Source of the DNA: JAGMXM01 sp964458325
GTDB lineage: Bacteria > Verrucomicrobiota > Verrucomicrobiia > Limisphaerales > UBA1319
DNA length: 39,390 bases
Assembly (NCBI GenBank): GCA_964458325.1
Contig: CAYWIM010000039.1
Span: 1 to 39,390 of the forward strand
Reading direction: 5' to 3'
The notes beneath the pieces are model-generated. The model was given only the letters and a program-made list of their open reading frames with translations. It was not told where the DNA came from and made no database searches. This document shows positions 17,227 to 25,413 of the stretch, in pieces (position 1 is the first letter of the stretch; every line of letters begins with the position of its first letter). The translations under genes were made by a program, and so were the position numbers.

Positions 17227-18214
17227 GGGAGTGGCCGGCCTGGTCGAGGGCTTTTCGAATGGCGTTGACGACCCGGCGCTGGACCGACAGAGGCCGGCCG
17301 GCGACGCGGGCGCCTGCGGCGGCGTGGTGGCCGCCTCCGCCAAACTGGCGGGCGATGGCGTTGACATCGAGCTGCGGGCTCTTGGAACGCAGGCTGATGC
17401 GGACGATCTCGGGCTCGACTTGCTCGAACATGCAGGCAACGACAACCGGCTCGATGGCGCGGATATGGTCGATGAGCCCCTCGCTGTCGCTCGAGGCGGT
17501 GCCGGTGCGGGTGAAGTCGGCGGGCTTGAGCCAGAAGTAACCGATCTGGTTATGGTGGGTGAGGCGGAAATGGTTGAAAACGTGCTGGAGGAGCCGGACG
17601 CGCGAGAGGGGATAGGACTGGTAGATCTCGTCGCTGATCCGGGCGAGGTTGGCGCCGCGGTGGACGAGTTCGCCGGCGCAATAGAGGGTCGTAGGCCGGG
17701 TGGTATCGTATTGGAAGGAGCCGGTGTCGGTCGAGATGGCGGCGAAGAGGCAATCGGCGATGGGCGGGGTGATGGGCCAGCCGGCAGCCTTGAGAAGCTG
17801 GAAGACGAGCTCTCCGGTGGAAGGGGATCGGGGGTTGATCCAATTAAGGTCGCCGTAGCGGGTGTTGGAGGCGTGGTGATCGATATTGGCGAGGATCTGG
17901 CGCTCGAGGACGAACGGGGCGACGGCGCCGAGGCGTTCGAGGCTGGCGGCGTCCAGGGCGACGACCATGTCGAAGGAGCGGCCGGGGGCCGGGGGCTCGA
18001 GGCGTTTCCGGGGATCGAGAAAGGCCAGCTTCTGAGGGATGACGTCCTCGTTCCAGCAGACGACGTCCTTGCCCTGGGCGGCGAGGGCTTCGGCCAGAGC
18101 GAGCTGGGAGCCGACGCAATCGCCGTCGGGGCGGACGTGGCCGACGATGGCGACAGAGCGGGCTTCCTTGAGGGCGGCGATGATGCGGCCGAGGATTTTA
18201 GGGAAGCGTTTCAT
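17213..18214 (-). CDS. nrnA: DHH/DHHA1 phosphoesterase, NrnA-type oligoribonuclease/pAp phosphatase
   Basis: A 333-residue DHH-family phosphoesterase. Metal ligands are visible in GHVRPDGDCVGS (His26, Asp30, Asp32), ALDAA (Asp88) and NIDHHASN (Asp112-His113-His114), with STDTG (about residues 166-170). The DHHA1 domain ends with FGGGGHHAAAGARV, the RNA/substrate-binding GGGHxxAxG motif. NrnA degrades very short RNAs and dephosphorylates 3'-phosphoadenosine 5'-phosphate. It lies between rbfA (ATGA overlap at its start) and truB (14-nt overlap at its end), an arrangement seen in several phyla. Confidence 0.93.
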   Translation of the reverse strand: MKRFPKILGRIIAALKEARSVAIVGHVRPDGDCVGSQLALAEALAAQGKDVVCWNEDVIPQKLAFLDPRKRLEPPAPGRSFDMVVALDAASLERLGAVAPFVLERQILANIDHHASNTRYGDLNWINPRSPSTGELVFQLLKAAGWPITPPIADCLFAAISTDTGSFQYDTTRPTTLYCAGELVHRGANLARISDEIYQSYPLSRVRLLQHVFNHFRLTHHNQIGYFWLKPADFTRTGTASSDSEGLIDHIRAIEPVVVACMFEQVEPEIVRISLRSKSPQLDVNAIARQFGGGGHHAAAGARVAGRPLSVQRRVVNAIRKALDQAGHSHAHI

Positions 18215-18567
18215 TCCGCCGGGCCGGTGCGCTCGATTTCATCGAGGATGGTCAGGACGCGGTTGCCGCGCGCGATGGAGTCATCGAGTTGGAACCGGAG
18301 GCGGGGGGTGTATTTAAGGATGACCTCGCGGCCAAGAAGCTGCTGGATGCGGGGGCTGGACTGGCGCAGGAGGGCGAGGCTTTTCTGCTGAGCGGCGGAC
18401 GGGCCGAGGATGCTGACGAAGACGGTGGCAGCGTGGAGGTCGCCAGCCAGCCCGATGTCATTGACGGTGACAAGACCGTGTTCGTGGAAGGCGATCTCGC
18501 GGCGGATGATCTCACCGACGGCCCGAAGAAGGAGGGCGCGCACGCGTTCGTGTCGGCGGGAAAGCAT
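18211..18567 (-). CDS. rbfA: 30S ribosome-binding factor A
   Basis: A 118-residue cold-shock/ribosome maturation factor that binds late 30S precursors. The N-terminal SRRHERVRALLLRAVGEIIRRE segment is the family start, followed by VTVNDIGLAGDLHAATVFVS and a C-terminal TPRLRFQLDDSIARGNRV that matches the conserved RbfA end. I choose the ATG at 18567; the frame continues upstream, but this start gives the usual length (about 120). It lies 20 nt downstream of infB and overlaps nrnA by ATGA. Confidence 0.93.
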   Translation of the reverse strand: MLSRRHERVRALLLRAVGEIIRREIAFHEHGLVTVNDIGLAGDLHAATVFVSILGPSAAQQKSLALLRQSSPRIQQLLGREVILKYTPRLRFQLDDSIARGNRVLTILDEIERTGPAE

Positions 18568-18587
18568 AGTCGGCGCGTCAGATGGGA

Positions 18588-21302
18588 TTAGAGTTTTTGG
18601 GGGATCTTCTTGACGGTGTAGCACTCGATGACGTCGCCGGGCTGGAAGCTGGTGAATCCATCGAGGCGGAGGCCGCATTCCATGCCGGAGCGGACCTCGG
18701 AGACCTCGTCCTGGAATCGGCGGAGCGATGCGATGGCGCCTTCGAAGAGGCGGTCTTTGCGGCGGAGGACGCGGCAGCGGCCTTTGACGACGCGTCCGGA
18801 GGTGACGATGCTGCCGGCGACGCATCCGCCTTTGGAGAGATCGAAGATCTTGCGGACCTCGGCCGAGCCGAGAAAGACCTCCTCGATGATGGGATCAAGG
18901 AGGCCGGCCATGGCGTCTTTGACCTGGTCGATCAGCTCGTAGATGATCGAGTAGAGCTTGATCTCGACGCCTTCGCGCTTGGCGAGCTCGGCGGCGGCGC
19001 TGTCGATTCGAGTATGGAATCCGATGATGATGGCGCGGGAGGCGGAGGCCATCTGGACGTCCGACTCGGTGATGATCCCGACGGCGGCGTGGATGATCTC
19101 GAGGGTGACCTTGGTGGCCTCGATCTTCTTGAGGGCCTCGGCGATGGCTTCGACGGAGCCCTGCGCATCGCCCTTGACGACCACCTTGAGGACTTTGGCG
19201 GCTCCGCTGGCGAGCGTCGCGAAGAGGTTCTCGAAAGTGACTTTGGGGCGTATGTCCAGGTCGAAATTGCGCAGGGCGGCAGCTCGGTCGTTGGCCAGCT
19301 CGCGGGCATCCTTTTCGTTCTCGACCACGGAGAACTCGACGCCGGCGTCGGGAACGCCATTGAGCCCGAGAAGCTGCACGGCGACCGAAGGGCCGGCGGA
19401 CTGGATGCGTTTGCCCTCCTGGTTGACGAGGGCGCGGGCCTTGCCGTAGCAAGGGCCGCAGAGGACCATGTCGCCTTGCTTGAGCGTGCCTTTGCGGACA
19501 AGGACTGTGGCGGTGGGGCCGCCTGCGGCCACGCCCGACTCGATGACATTGCCTTGGGCAAGCCGCTTGGGATTGGCCTTGAGCTCGAGCATTTCCGCCT
19601 GGAGCAAGATCATCGACAGGAGCTTGTCGATGCCCGTCTTGGTGAGGGCGGAGACGTCGACGAAGATGGTGTTGCCACCCCATTCCTCGCAGAGGAGCTC
19701 ATGTTCCTGGAGCTGCTGGCGAACGCGGGTGGGATTGGCGTGCGGGTGATCGCATTTGTTGACCGCGACGAGGATGGGAACGCCGGCGGCTTTGGCATGG
19801 CTGATGGCCTCATGGGTTTGGGGCATGACTCCATCGTTGGCGGCGACCACAAGGATGACCAGGTCCGTGACATTGGCGCCCCGGGCCCGCATCGAGCTGA
19901 AGGCGGCGTGGCCGGGCGTATCGAGGAAGGTGATCTGCTGGATTTCCTTCGGGCGTTCCGGGTGCGGAAAGGAGATCGTGTAGGCGCCGATATGCTGGGT
20001 GATGCCTCCAGCTTCGGTGGCGACCACGTTCGACTTGCGGATCACATCGAGCAAGGTCGTCTTTCCGTGGTCGACGTGGCCCATGATCGTGATGACGGGC
20101 GGCCTGGGTTTGAGGTCTTCCGGGCGTTCATCGGCGACGCTGATTTTGGGCGGCTGGACGGGCGGAGGGGTGTGGACGATTCCCCCGCCCCGATCGCGGC
20201 GTTCGAGCTGGAAGCGGAAACCATATTTCGCGCACAGCCGTTGGGCAATGGACTCCTCGATGGTCTGGTTGACGTTGGCAAAAACGCCCAGCTCGATCAG
20301 ATCGCCGATCAATTGGTAGGGCTTGCGCTTGAGCAATTCCGCCAGCATCCGAACCACGATGGGCGGCTTCATGGTGATCAGTTCACCCTCAGCGGGCGGG
20401 GCGAACGGGGCGGCGGCCGGGGCCGCAGGCGGCTTGGCCGTGCGGCCGGGGCCAGCCGTTGCGGGAGGGCGGGACCTGTCGAATCTGCCTCGTGTGCCAG
20501 GACCTCCGGGACCGGTTCGCCGGTCGCCGGGACCGCCTCGTCCGATCCGTGTGGGCACGGGCGGCCCAGGCTTGTCTGCGGCTTTCGTCAGCCGAGGCGG
20601 AAGCTGGATGAACCCGATCTTATCGCCCACGCGCGGCGCGGGTGGAGGTTGGGGCGGAGCGGGGGGTTCGACAGAAGGCGGCGGCCCAGGCTCGACGGAG
20701 ATGCCCGAGGGGGATTCGGCGGCGGATTCGACGGCCTCGGCGGGGGCTTGTGCGGCGGATTCGATCAGATCTGCGGGGGGTGGCGGTGCGATCGTTTCGA
20801 TGGGGTGCGAGGTGACAATTTCGACATGGGCAGCCGGGGCGGAATCGCTTTCGAGGGTGGGCGCGGGCGCCGCTGGGATCTCGACGGGCGCCGGCTCGAT
20901 GGGGGGTGGGGGCGGAGCAGGGGCGAGGTCGGCGGGTGCAGGCGGTTCGGGTTGTGTTGCCGGAAGGGCGGCTTCGGGTGCAGGAGAGACGAGCAACTCG
21001 GCGGCGGGCGCAGGGGTGGTCGCCGGGGCGATTTCTGCCACAGGGGCAGGGGGCAAAGGCTCGACGGCGGCGGGCTCGGCTGGCGGGGCAGGGGGCTCGG
21101 CGGGGGGAGGTGGCGGTGGGGGTGGAGGGGCGGATTTGACGAGGGTGGCGCTGATTTGCTCCTCGAGATATTCGGCGGTGATTTTATCGAGAGTGCTGGA
21201 AGGGACCCTGGCGTAGGTGATGCCCAAATCCTTCGCCCTGGCGAGGACCTCCTTGCTTTCGATACCCAGTTTCTTGGCGATGTCGTATATCCGAACGGGC
21301 AT
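18588..21302 (-). CDS. infB: Translation initiation factor IF-2
   Basis: A 904-residue initiation factor that places fMet-tRNA on the 30S subunit and promotes subunit joining. The IF2_N domain (MPVRIYDIAKKLGIESKEVL) is followed by a long low-complexity Pro/Ala/Glu region (about residues 53-330) and a second IF2_N-like domain ending before the GTPase. G1 is GHVDHGKTT (about 406-414), G3 DTPGHAAF, G4 NKCD (about 513). Domains II-IV follow, ending with GFTSFQPGDVIECY. The N-terminal linker is long and repetitive, which is normal for GC-rich phyla but makes the DNA at 20390-21140 strongly biased. It is preceded by nusA (83 nt gap) with no clear Shine-Dalgarno. Confidence 0.97.
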   Translation of the reverse strand: MPVRIYDIAKKLGIESKEVLARAKDLGITYARVPSSTLDKITAEYLEEQISATLVKSAPPPPPPPPPAEPPAPPAEPAAVEPLPPAPVAEIAPATTPAPAAELLVSPAPEAALPATQPEPPAPADLAPAPPPPPIEPAPVEIPAAPAPTLESDSAPAAHVEIVTSHPIETIAPPPPADLIESAAQAPAEAVESAAESPSGISVEPGPPPSVEPPAPPQPPPAPRVGDKIGFIQLPPRLTKAADKPGPPVPTRIGRGGPGDRRTGPGGPGTRGRFDRSRPPATAGPGRTAKPPAAPAAAPFAPPAEGELITMKPPIVVRMLAELLKRKPYQLIGDLIELGVFANVNQTIEESIAQRLCAKYGFRFQLERRDRGGGIVHTPPPVQPPKISVADERPEDLKPRPPVITIMGHVDHGKTTLLDVIRKSNVVATEAGGITQHIGAYTISFPHPERPKEIQQITFLDTPGHAAFSSMRARGANVTDLVILVVAANDGVMPQTHEAISHAKAAGVPILVAVNKCDHPHANPTRVRQQLQEHELLCEEWGGNTIFVDVSALTKTGIDKLLSMILLQAEMLELKANPKRLAQGNVIESGVAAGGPTATVLVRKGTLKQGDMVLCGPCYGKARALVNQEGKRIQSAGPSVAVQLLGLNGVPDAGVEFSVVENEKDARELANDRAAALRNFDLDIRPKVTFENLFATLASGAAKVLKVVVKGDAQGSVEAIAEALKKIEATKVTLEIIHAAVGIITESDVQMASASRAIIIGFHTRIDSAAAELAKREGVEIKLYSIIYELIDQVKDAMAGLLDPIIEEVFLGSAEVRKIFDLSKGGCVAGSIVTSGRVVKGRCRVLRRKDRLFEGAIASLRRFQDEVSEVRSGMECGLRLDGFTSFQPGDVIECYTVKKIPQKL

Positions 21303-21385
21303 ATTTCAATCTATTGGCCGAGCGATCCCACCGGATCGAAATCCAACCGAGAACCGGCCCTGTCAAGGCCGATTCCGAACCCCGA

Positions 21386-22663
21386 TCATGCGGTGGAGGT
21401 TTCCCCAATTTTAATATTGCGCCGGGCTTGTTCAGCCTGGATGGCTTGCCAGACTGCATCCGCTTGGTCGGCCAGTTGGGGGATGGCCTGCAGATCACTT
21501 TTCTCAACCTGCAATAAATCTTCCAAGCACAAAAAACCGGCATGCACCAGCCAATCGGCTTGTTCGGGGCTGATGCCGGGGATGGCAGCCAGGTTCTGGA
21601 CCGCCTGCGCGATTTTGGCTTCGAAACCCATCGCGGCGGTGGGTTCGGGTTCGATATCGACCTGCCAGCCGGTCAGCTTGGAGGTCAATCGCGCGTTTTG
21701 GCCTCGTTTGCCTATCGCCAGGGAGAGCTGGTCGTCCGAAGCGAGGATGCGTATCCGCCGATTGGCCTCGTCGACATCGAAGGACTTGAGCTTGGCCGGC
21801 GCGAGGGCGTTGCTGACGAAGGTCTTGATATTGCTGTCCCACTTGATGATGTCGACCTTCTCGTTATTGAGTTCTCGAACGATATTTTTCACGCGCTGGC
21901 CTCGCAGTCCAACGCAAGCGCCAACGGGATCGACCTTCTCGTCCCGGGAATGAACGGCAATCTTGGTTCGGTAACCGGGCTCACGAGCAATGGACTTAAT
22001 CTCGATCGTGCCGTCGTTGACCTCGGAAACTTCAAGCTGAAAGAGCCGGATCACAAAAAGCGGATCGGCCCGGGAGAGGATGATTTCGGGGCCATGGGAG
22101 GTGTTCTCGACGGCTTTAACGAAACAGCGGAGCCGGTCGCCCACCTGATATTCTTCGGTGGGAACGCGTTCCCGTTGTGGCAACAGGGCTTCATAGCGTC
22201 CGAGATCGACGAATACATCCGACCGCTCGAAGCGGCGCACGACCCCGCTGACGATATCGCCGGTGCGGTCTTTGAATTCCGAATAAATGAGGTCCTTTTC
22301 AGCCCGGCGGATCTGCTGCATCAGCGCCTGTTTGGCGAACTGAGACGCGATACGGCCGAAATGGGCTGGAGTGACCTCGACTTCGACTTCCTCACCGATC
22401 TGGATATTCGGATTGATTTTTCGGGCATCGGCGATTGGGATTTGATCGTGTTTAGATTCGACCCGATCGGAGGCGACCAAGCGCGCGAAGGCTTTGATAT
22501 CGCCAGACTTGGGGTCAATCGCGCAGCGCAGGTTGCGGGCGGGTCCGACGGCCTTTTTCGCGGCGGTAACCAATGCCTCTTCGACGGCCGTAAGGAGGAC
22601 ATCCTTGCGGATGCCCTTTTCCCGTTCCCAAAATTCGAGCACAGCCAAAAACTCGGCGTTCAT
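21386..22663 (-). CDS. nusA: Transcription termination/antitermination factor NusA
   Basis: A 425-residue RNA polymerase-binding factor. The N-terminal domain starts MNAEFLAVLEFWEREKGI; the S1 domain (about residues 130-200) includes RTGDIVSGVVRRFE; KH1 and KH2 (about 205-345) include PVGACVGLRGQRVKNIVREL and SLAIGKRGQNARLTSKLTG. A single helix-hairpin-helix-like tail follows (about 360-425, IPGISPEQADWLVHAGF), shorter than the E. coli protein with its two acidic repeats. The ATG at 22663 is preferred; an in-frame ATG at 22675 adds four residues and lies inside a palindrome. It is the first gene of the cluster, and rimP, the usual preceding gene, is absent. Confidence 0.95.
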   Translation of the reverse strand: MNAEFLAVLEFWEREKGIRKDVLLTAVEEALVTAAKKAVGPARNLRCAIDPKSGDIKAFARLVASDRVESKHDQIPIADARKINPNIQIGEEVEVEVTPAHFGRIASQFAKQALMQQIRRAEKDLIYSEFKDRTGDIVSGVVRRFERSDVFVDLGRYEALLPQRERVPTEEYQVGDRLRCFVKAVENTSHGPEIILSRADPLFVIRLFQLEVSEVNDGTIEIKSIAREPGYRTKIAVHSRDEKVDPVGACVGLRGQRVKNIVRELNNEKVDIIKWDSNIKTFVSNALAPAKLKSFDVDEANRRIRILASDDQLSLAIGKRGQNARLTSKLTGWQVDIEPEPTAAMGFEAKIAQAVQNLAAIPGISPEQADWLVHAGFLCLEDLLQVEKSDLQAIPQLADQADAVWQAIQAEQARRNIKIGETSTA

Positions 22664-22671
22664 AACACGAC

Positions 22672-22685
22672 CCATCGATCGATGG
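22672..22685. repeat. 14-bp perfect palindrome just before nusA
   Basis: CCATCGATCGATGG reads the same on both strands and ends 8 nt before the nusA ATG (22663). In RNA it could form a small stem that covers part of the GATGGG sequence that would serve as ribosome binding site, or in DNA act as a protein site. Function is inference. Confidence 0.5.
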
Positions 22686-22697
22686 CTGCCAGGGAAC

Positions 22698-22726
22698 AAA
22701 AAAGTCGGCAGATCACTCTCCGACTT
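22698..22726 (-). terminator. Intrinsic terminator in the nusA 5' leader (attenuator candidate)
   Basis: On the leftward strand AAGTCGG and CCGACTT form a perfect 7-bp stem around an 11-nt loop, followed directly by a run that gives six consecutive Ts with the stem end. This is a textbook intrinsic terminator placed between the predicted nusA promoter and the nusA start, so it would cut transcription early unless bypassed. On the other strand the hairpin is not followed by Ts, so its direction is toward nusA. Confidence 0.65.
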
Positions 22727-22770
22727 CCACACGCTGGCAGGCCAGCAACAAAATCCGTTACCGTAAACTT

Positions 22771-22799
22771 ATATTAAATTTAGCGGAGCCGAGCGTCAA
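22771..22799 (-). promoter_or_regulatory. Sigma-70-type promoter for the nusA cluster
   Basis: TTGACG (22794-22799, minus strand) and TAATAT (22771-22776) are separated by 17 nt, matching the -35 box at five of six positions with optimal spacing. The surrounding sequence is AT-rich in an otherwise GC-rich window. Transcription would start near 22764, giving a leader of about 100 nt before nusA. Confidence 0.6.
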
Positions 22800-22800
22800 G

Positions 22801-22835
22801 CCACAAATCCCGTTTTTCGAGCGTTGGGTTTGTGG
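22801..22835. repeat. Inverted repeat between nusA and the receiver gene
   Basis: CCACAAA (22801-22807) pairs with TTTGTGG (22829-22835), extended inward by CCC with GGG after a one-base bulge, around a 14-nt loop. It lies just upstream of the nusA -35 box and 47 nt before the divergent gene. It could be an operator or an RNA hairpin in the rightward transcript; no T-run follows, so a terminator is unlikely. Confidence 0.45.
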
Positions 22836-22881
22836 CGGAGAAAGCTTTGCATTTTGCGCGTGGGTATCGCAATTTCAATCC

Positions 22882-23256
22882 ATGACGAGTCCGCTGGCCA
22901 TGCTAGTGTATGAGAATCTGCTTCCGGGAAGCCAGTTGATGAACCGGTTGCAGGATTTGGGGTATCGGGTGCAGTCGCTGGCGGGCCCGGATACGCTGGT
23001 CAGCCAGGCGCGCGACACGCGCCCGTTTGTGGTGATCATCGATCTTGAATCGCAGAAGGCCGATCTATGCGTGGCAATCCAGGCACTGAAGAGCAATCCG
23101 GACACGCAGCACATCCCTGTGCTGGCGCTGGTGCGGGATGATCGATCCGATCAATGGCAGGCGGCTCGAGCGGCGGGGGCGAATCTGGTGGCTGGCCACG
23201 AGGCGATCCTGCCCCAGCTGGCCCAGTTATTGGATCAAATAGTGGCGGTGGATTGA
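22882..23256 (+). CDS. Degenerate response-regulator receiver domain protein
   Basis: A 124-residue stand-alone protein with the receiver fold pattern: alternating beta strands and helices with a likely phosphoacceptor Asp54 in VVIIDLES, then ALKSNPDTQHIPVLALV, as in CheY-like domains. The usual acidic pair near residues 9-11 is Tyr-Glu, and the conserved Lys of the KPF motif is missing (AGANLVAGHEA). It is therefore a pseudo-receiver, perhaps phosphorylation-independent. No histidine kinase is nearby. It diverges from nusA and is followed by the NUDIX gene on the same strand. Confidence 0.7.
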   Translation: MTSPLAMLVYENLLPGSQLMNRLQDLGYRVQSLAGPDTLVSQARDTRPFVVIIDLESQKADLCVAIQALKSNPDTQHIPVLALVRDDRSDQWQAARAAGANLVAGHEAILPQLAQLLDQIVAVD

Positions 23257-23343
23257 GGGGCCATGGATTGGGGCATTGGGGGGGCGCTTGCGAAAACGAG
23301 GTGGGAACAGAGCGGCTCGCCGGCCCGCAACAAAGGCATATCC

Positions 23344-23928
23344 ATGAGGAGACCCAGCCAGTGGTTTGCCTATTGTCCCCGGTGCGGCTGCCGAACGGAC
23401 ACTCCGGCCCAGGACCAACCGTTCCGGTGCGGCTCCTGCGGGTGGGTGTATTATTTCAATCCGGCGATTGCGGCGGCGGCATTCTTGCGGCGGCCGGACG
23501 GGCGGGTTTTGTTCATCCGGCGGGCCAAGGATCCGGCCCAGGGCAAGCTGGCGTTGCCCGGCGGATTTGTGGACATTGGGGAGACGGCCGAGGAAGCCCT
23601 CGAGCGTGAGATCGAGGAGGAGGTCGGGATGAAAGCGGCGGACCTGGTGTACTTGGGATCGCATCCGAACGACTATGTTTTCCGGGAAGTGGCTTACCCG
23701 GTGCTGGACTTGTTTTTTCGCGGGCAGGTGGGGCAGGGCGCTTTAGCGCAGGCGCTGGACGGGGTGCAATCGGTGGTCTGGCTCGAGGCGCGTGAGGTGG
23801 ATCCGGATGCCCTGGCCTTTCCATCCTTGCGGCAGGGGCTGGGGGCATATCGCGCGTGGCTGGATCGGGACGAGGAGCAGACGCGAGTGGGATTCCCGCC
23901 GAAAGGATCCGATCCGCCACCCCAATGA
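23344..23928 (+). CDS. NUDIX hydrolase with N-terminal zinc ribbon
   Basis: A 194-residue nucleotide-diphosphate hydrolase. The N-terminal zinc ribbon has Cys11, Cys14, Cys29 and Cys32 (CPRC and CGSC), as in NADH pyrophosphatase relatives. The Nudix box runs from Gly74 to Met96: G-x5-E80-x7-R88-E89-x2-E92-E93-x-G95, so the catalytic residues are intact. Substrate may be NAD(H), ADP-ribose or a related compound; the NudC-specific tail motif was not recognised. I start at the ATG at 23344, just before the zinc ribbon; an ATG at 23263 in the same frame would add 27 residues with no recognisable feature. Confidence 0.88.
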   Translation: MRRPSQWFAYCPRCGCRTDTPAQDQPFRCGSCGWVYYFNPAIAAAAFLRRPDGRVLFIRRAKDPAQGKLALPGGFVDIGETAEEALEREIEEEVGMKAADLVYLGSHPNDYVFREVAYPVLDLFFRGQVGQGALAQALDGVQSVVWLEAREVDPDALAFPSLRQGLGAYRAWLDRDEEQTRVGFPPKGSDPPPQ

Positions 23929-23967
23929 TTGATCCGCCGCCCGTGGGCTGCCGCAGCGGTCCCCGGG

Positions 23968-25413
23968 CTATCGGGCCGGGGCAGCAGCAGGGCCGGATTC
24001 GGAATGGAGTTCGGCCAGCATACGGATCGCGGATTGGACGAGCAGCTCGCCGGCGCCTTCGCCGACGCGCGCACTGACGACTTCATAATTCCCCTCGGCG
24101 TAGGCCGACCGATTGGGCACATAGCCGACGCTGCCATTGGCCAATTCCGCGATGTGGGTTTGCCGGAAGGGCGAGGCGGCCTTGATGCTTAGGCCGAGCT
24201 CGACAAAAATTTCACCCGGGAGAGCGACCCATGCCAGGTCGCGGCCCAGGGCGACCACCTGGACTTCGGCTTCGATCGGCTCCCCGTTGCGGCGCTGGAC
24301 ATCGAGGGTCTTGTAGGCCCGGACCCGCTCGAGGAACGGGGCCGCGGGAGATCGAGCGATGACTTCGCGGGCCGCTTGCACGTCCTCGGGGCTGATCGGC
24401 GCCAGAGGGAGGGCGAGGATTTCATGCCGGGCGCGGAGCGTGCATTCGGAGGCGGGCTCGAGGTCCATATAGGCCTTGAACACGGCGGCGGCGAGAATGG
24501 CGCCGAGGCGGTTGGCCTCGTTTGTGCCGGACTGGCGCTCGCGCCAGCGGACGTTGGTATGGTTGATATTGCCGCAGGTTCCGTTGGCGAAGAGCGTGAC
24601 CATTTCGGGGCCTTTATACGTGGCCAGACAGCGGGCGAGGGCCCCGGGCATGTCCGCGGATAACCGCGTGCCCCCGGTCGTGTCCGTGTGAATGGCGAAA
24701 TTGACGAAGGTCGAGATCGGCTGCCGGGCGATGGACTCGACATAGACGATACCCACCTCGGGATCGATCGAGCTGACGGGGCGAACGGTGTTGGGATTGA
24801 GCTTTCCGGGGTTCCAGCCGACAGTGCCGTCTTTCATCCAATACCGTCGGACATACGACATGCGATGCTCGAATTCGCGGGCGAAAGAAACCCGCGCGGG
24901 CCCCAGCCGAGCCTGGGCATCCTGCACGGCTCGGGCCAGGAGCCGAGGCAGGGCGGAGGTGTATTCGCGGGATGCGGCGCCGCTGCCGCCGTCGGATTCG
25001 TCTCGAGCGGAGCCGCGGGTCATGACAGGTCCGGTATGGGTATGGGTGGCGGAGATCATCACGTGCGAAGCGGGGATGCCGCACTGCTGCTGGATAAGCT
25101 GGCGGGCTTCGAGCGCGGTGTCGCGCGGCAGGCTGATCAGGTCGCAAGCCACGAAGGCGACTCGAGTCTGGCCGTCGTGGAAAACGAGGGCTTTGGCCTG
25201 AAGTTCGTCAGCGACGCCATCCGCGCCGCGGGCATGGTAGTAGCCGGCCAAGGGGATGCCCAGGGGCGGAGTGATGTTCACGGAGGCGGCTCCAGCCTGG
25301 AATACGTTCGTCTGAGCATCGAGGGTGCAGCGAGTCAGGAACAGGCCCAGGACGATCAGCACCATCCGGCATGCGGCCGCAGGTTGGGGTTGGGTCCGAA
25401 AAACTTTCATCAC
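23968..25413 (-). CDS. Neutral/alkaline ceramidase family protein
   Basis: A 481-residue exported protein of the neutral/alkaline non-lysosomal ceramidase family, which hydrolyses the amide bond of ceramide. A signal peptide (residues about 15-33, ending LDA) is followed by AGAASVNITPPLGIPLAGY. The zinc and active-site region is visible in SATHTHTGP (His124, His126) and NFAIHTDTTGG, with NGTCGNINH (family NGxxGD/N-type motif) and SVGYVPNRSAYAEGNYEV near the C-terminus. The protein lacks the C-terminal Ig-like domain of the classical enzyme, so it belongs to the shorter family common in Verrucomicrobiota and Planctomycetes, whose substrate is not proven to be ceramide. It converges with the NUDIX gene. 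Confidence 0.85.
   Translation of the reverse strand: MMKVFRTQPQPAAACRMVLIVLGLFLTRCTLDAQTNVFQAGAASVNITPPLGIPLAGYYHARGADGVADELQAKALVFHDGQTRVAFVACDLISLPRDTALEARQLIQQQCGIPASHVMISATHTHTGPVMTRGSARDESDGGSGAASREYTSALPRLLARAVQDAQARLGPARVSFAREFEHRMSYVRRYWMKDGTVGWNPGKLNPNTVRPVSSIDPEVGIVYVESIARQPISTFVNFAIHTDTTGGTRLSADMPGALARCLATYKGPEMVTLFANGTCGNINHTNVRWRERQSGTNEANRLGAILAAAVFKAYMDLEPASECTLRARHEILALPLAPISPEDVQAAREVIARSPAAPFLERVRAYKTLDVQRRNGEPIEAEVQVVALGRDLAWVALPGEIFVELGLSIKAASPFRQTHIAELANGSVGYVPNRSAYAEGNYEVVSARVGEGAGELLVQSAIRMLAELHSESGPAAAPAR

Noticed and set aside
20390..21140. Repeat-like GC-rich tract that might be a mobile or satellite element
   Set aside because: It encodes the Pro/Ala/Glu-rich linker of IF-2 in frame, which explains the base bias.
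21361..21390. TTGACA upstream of infB as an internal promoter
   Set aside because: The -10 region at proper spacing (GATTTC) matches only two of six positions, and the 83-nt gap is easily bridged by the nusA transcript.
18582..21953. Very long open frame on the plus strand opposite infB and nusA
   Set aside because: It is a shadow of GC-biased codons, and its translation is low-complexity Gly/Asp/Arg. infB and nusA are unmistakable on the other strand.
23968..25413. Lipoprotein signal in the ceramidase-family protein (LFLTRC)
   Set aside because: Arg directly before the Cys is not tolerated in a lipobox, and a normal Sec cleavage site (LDA) follows.
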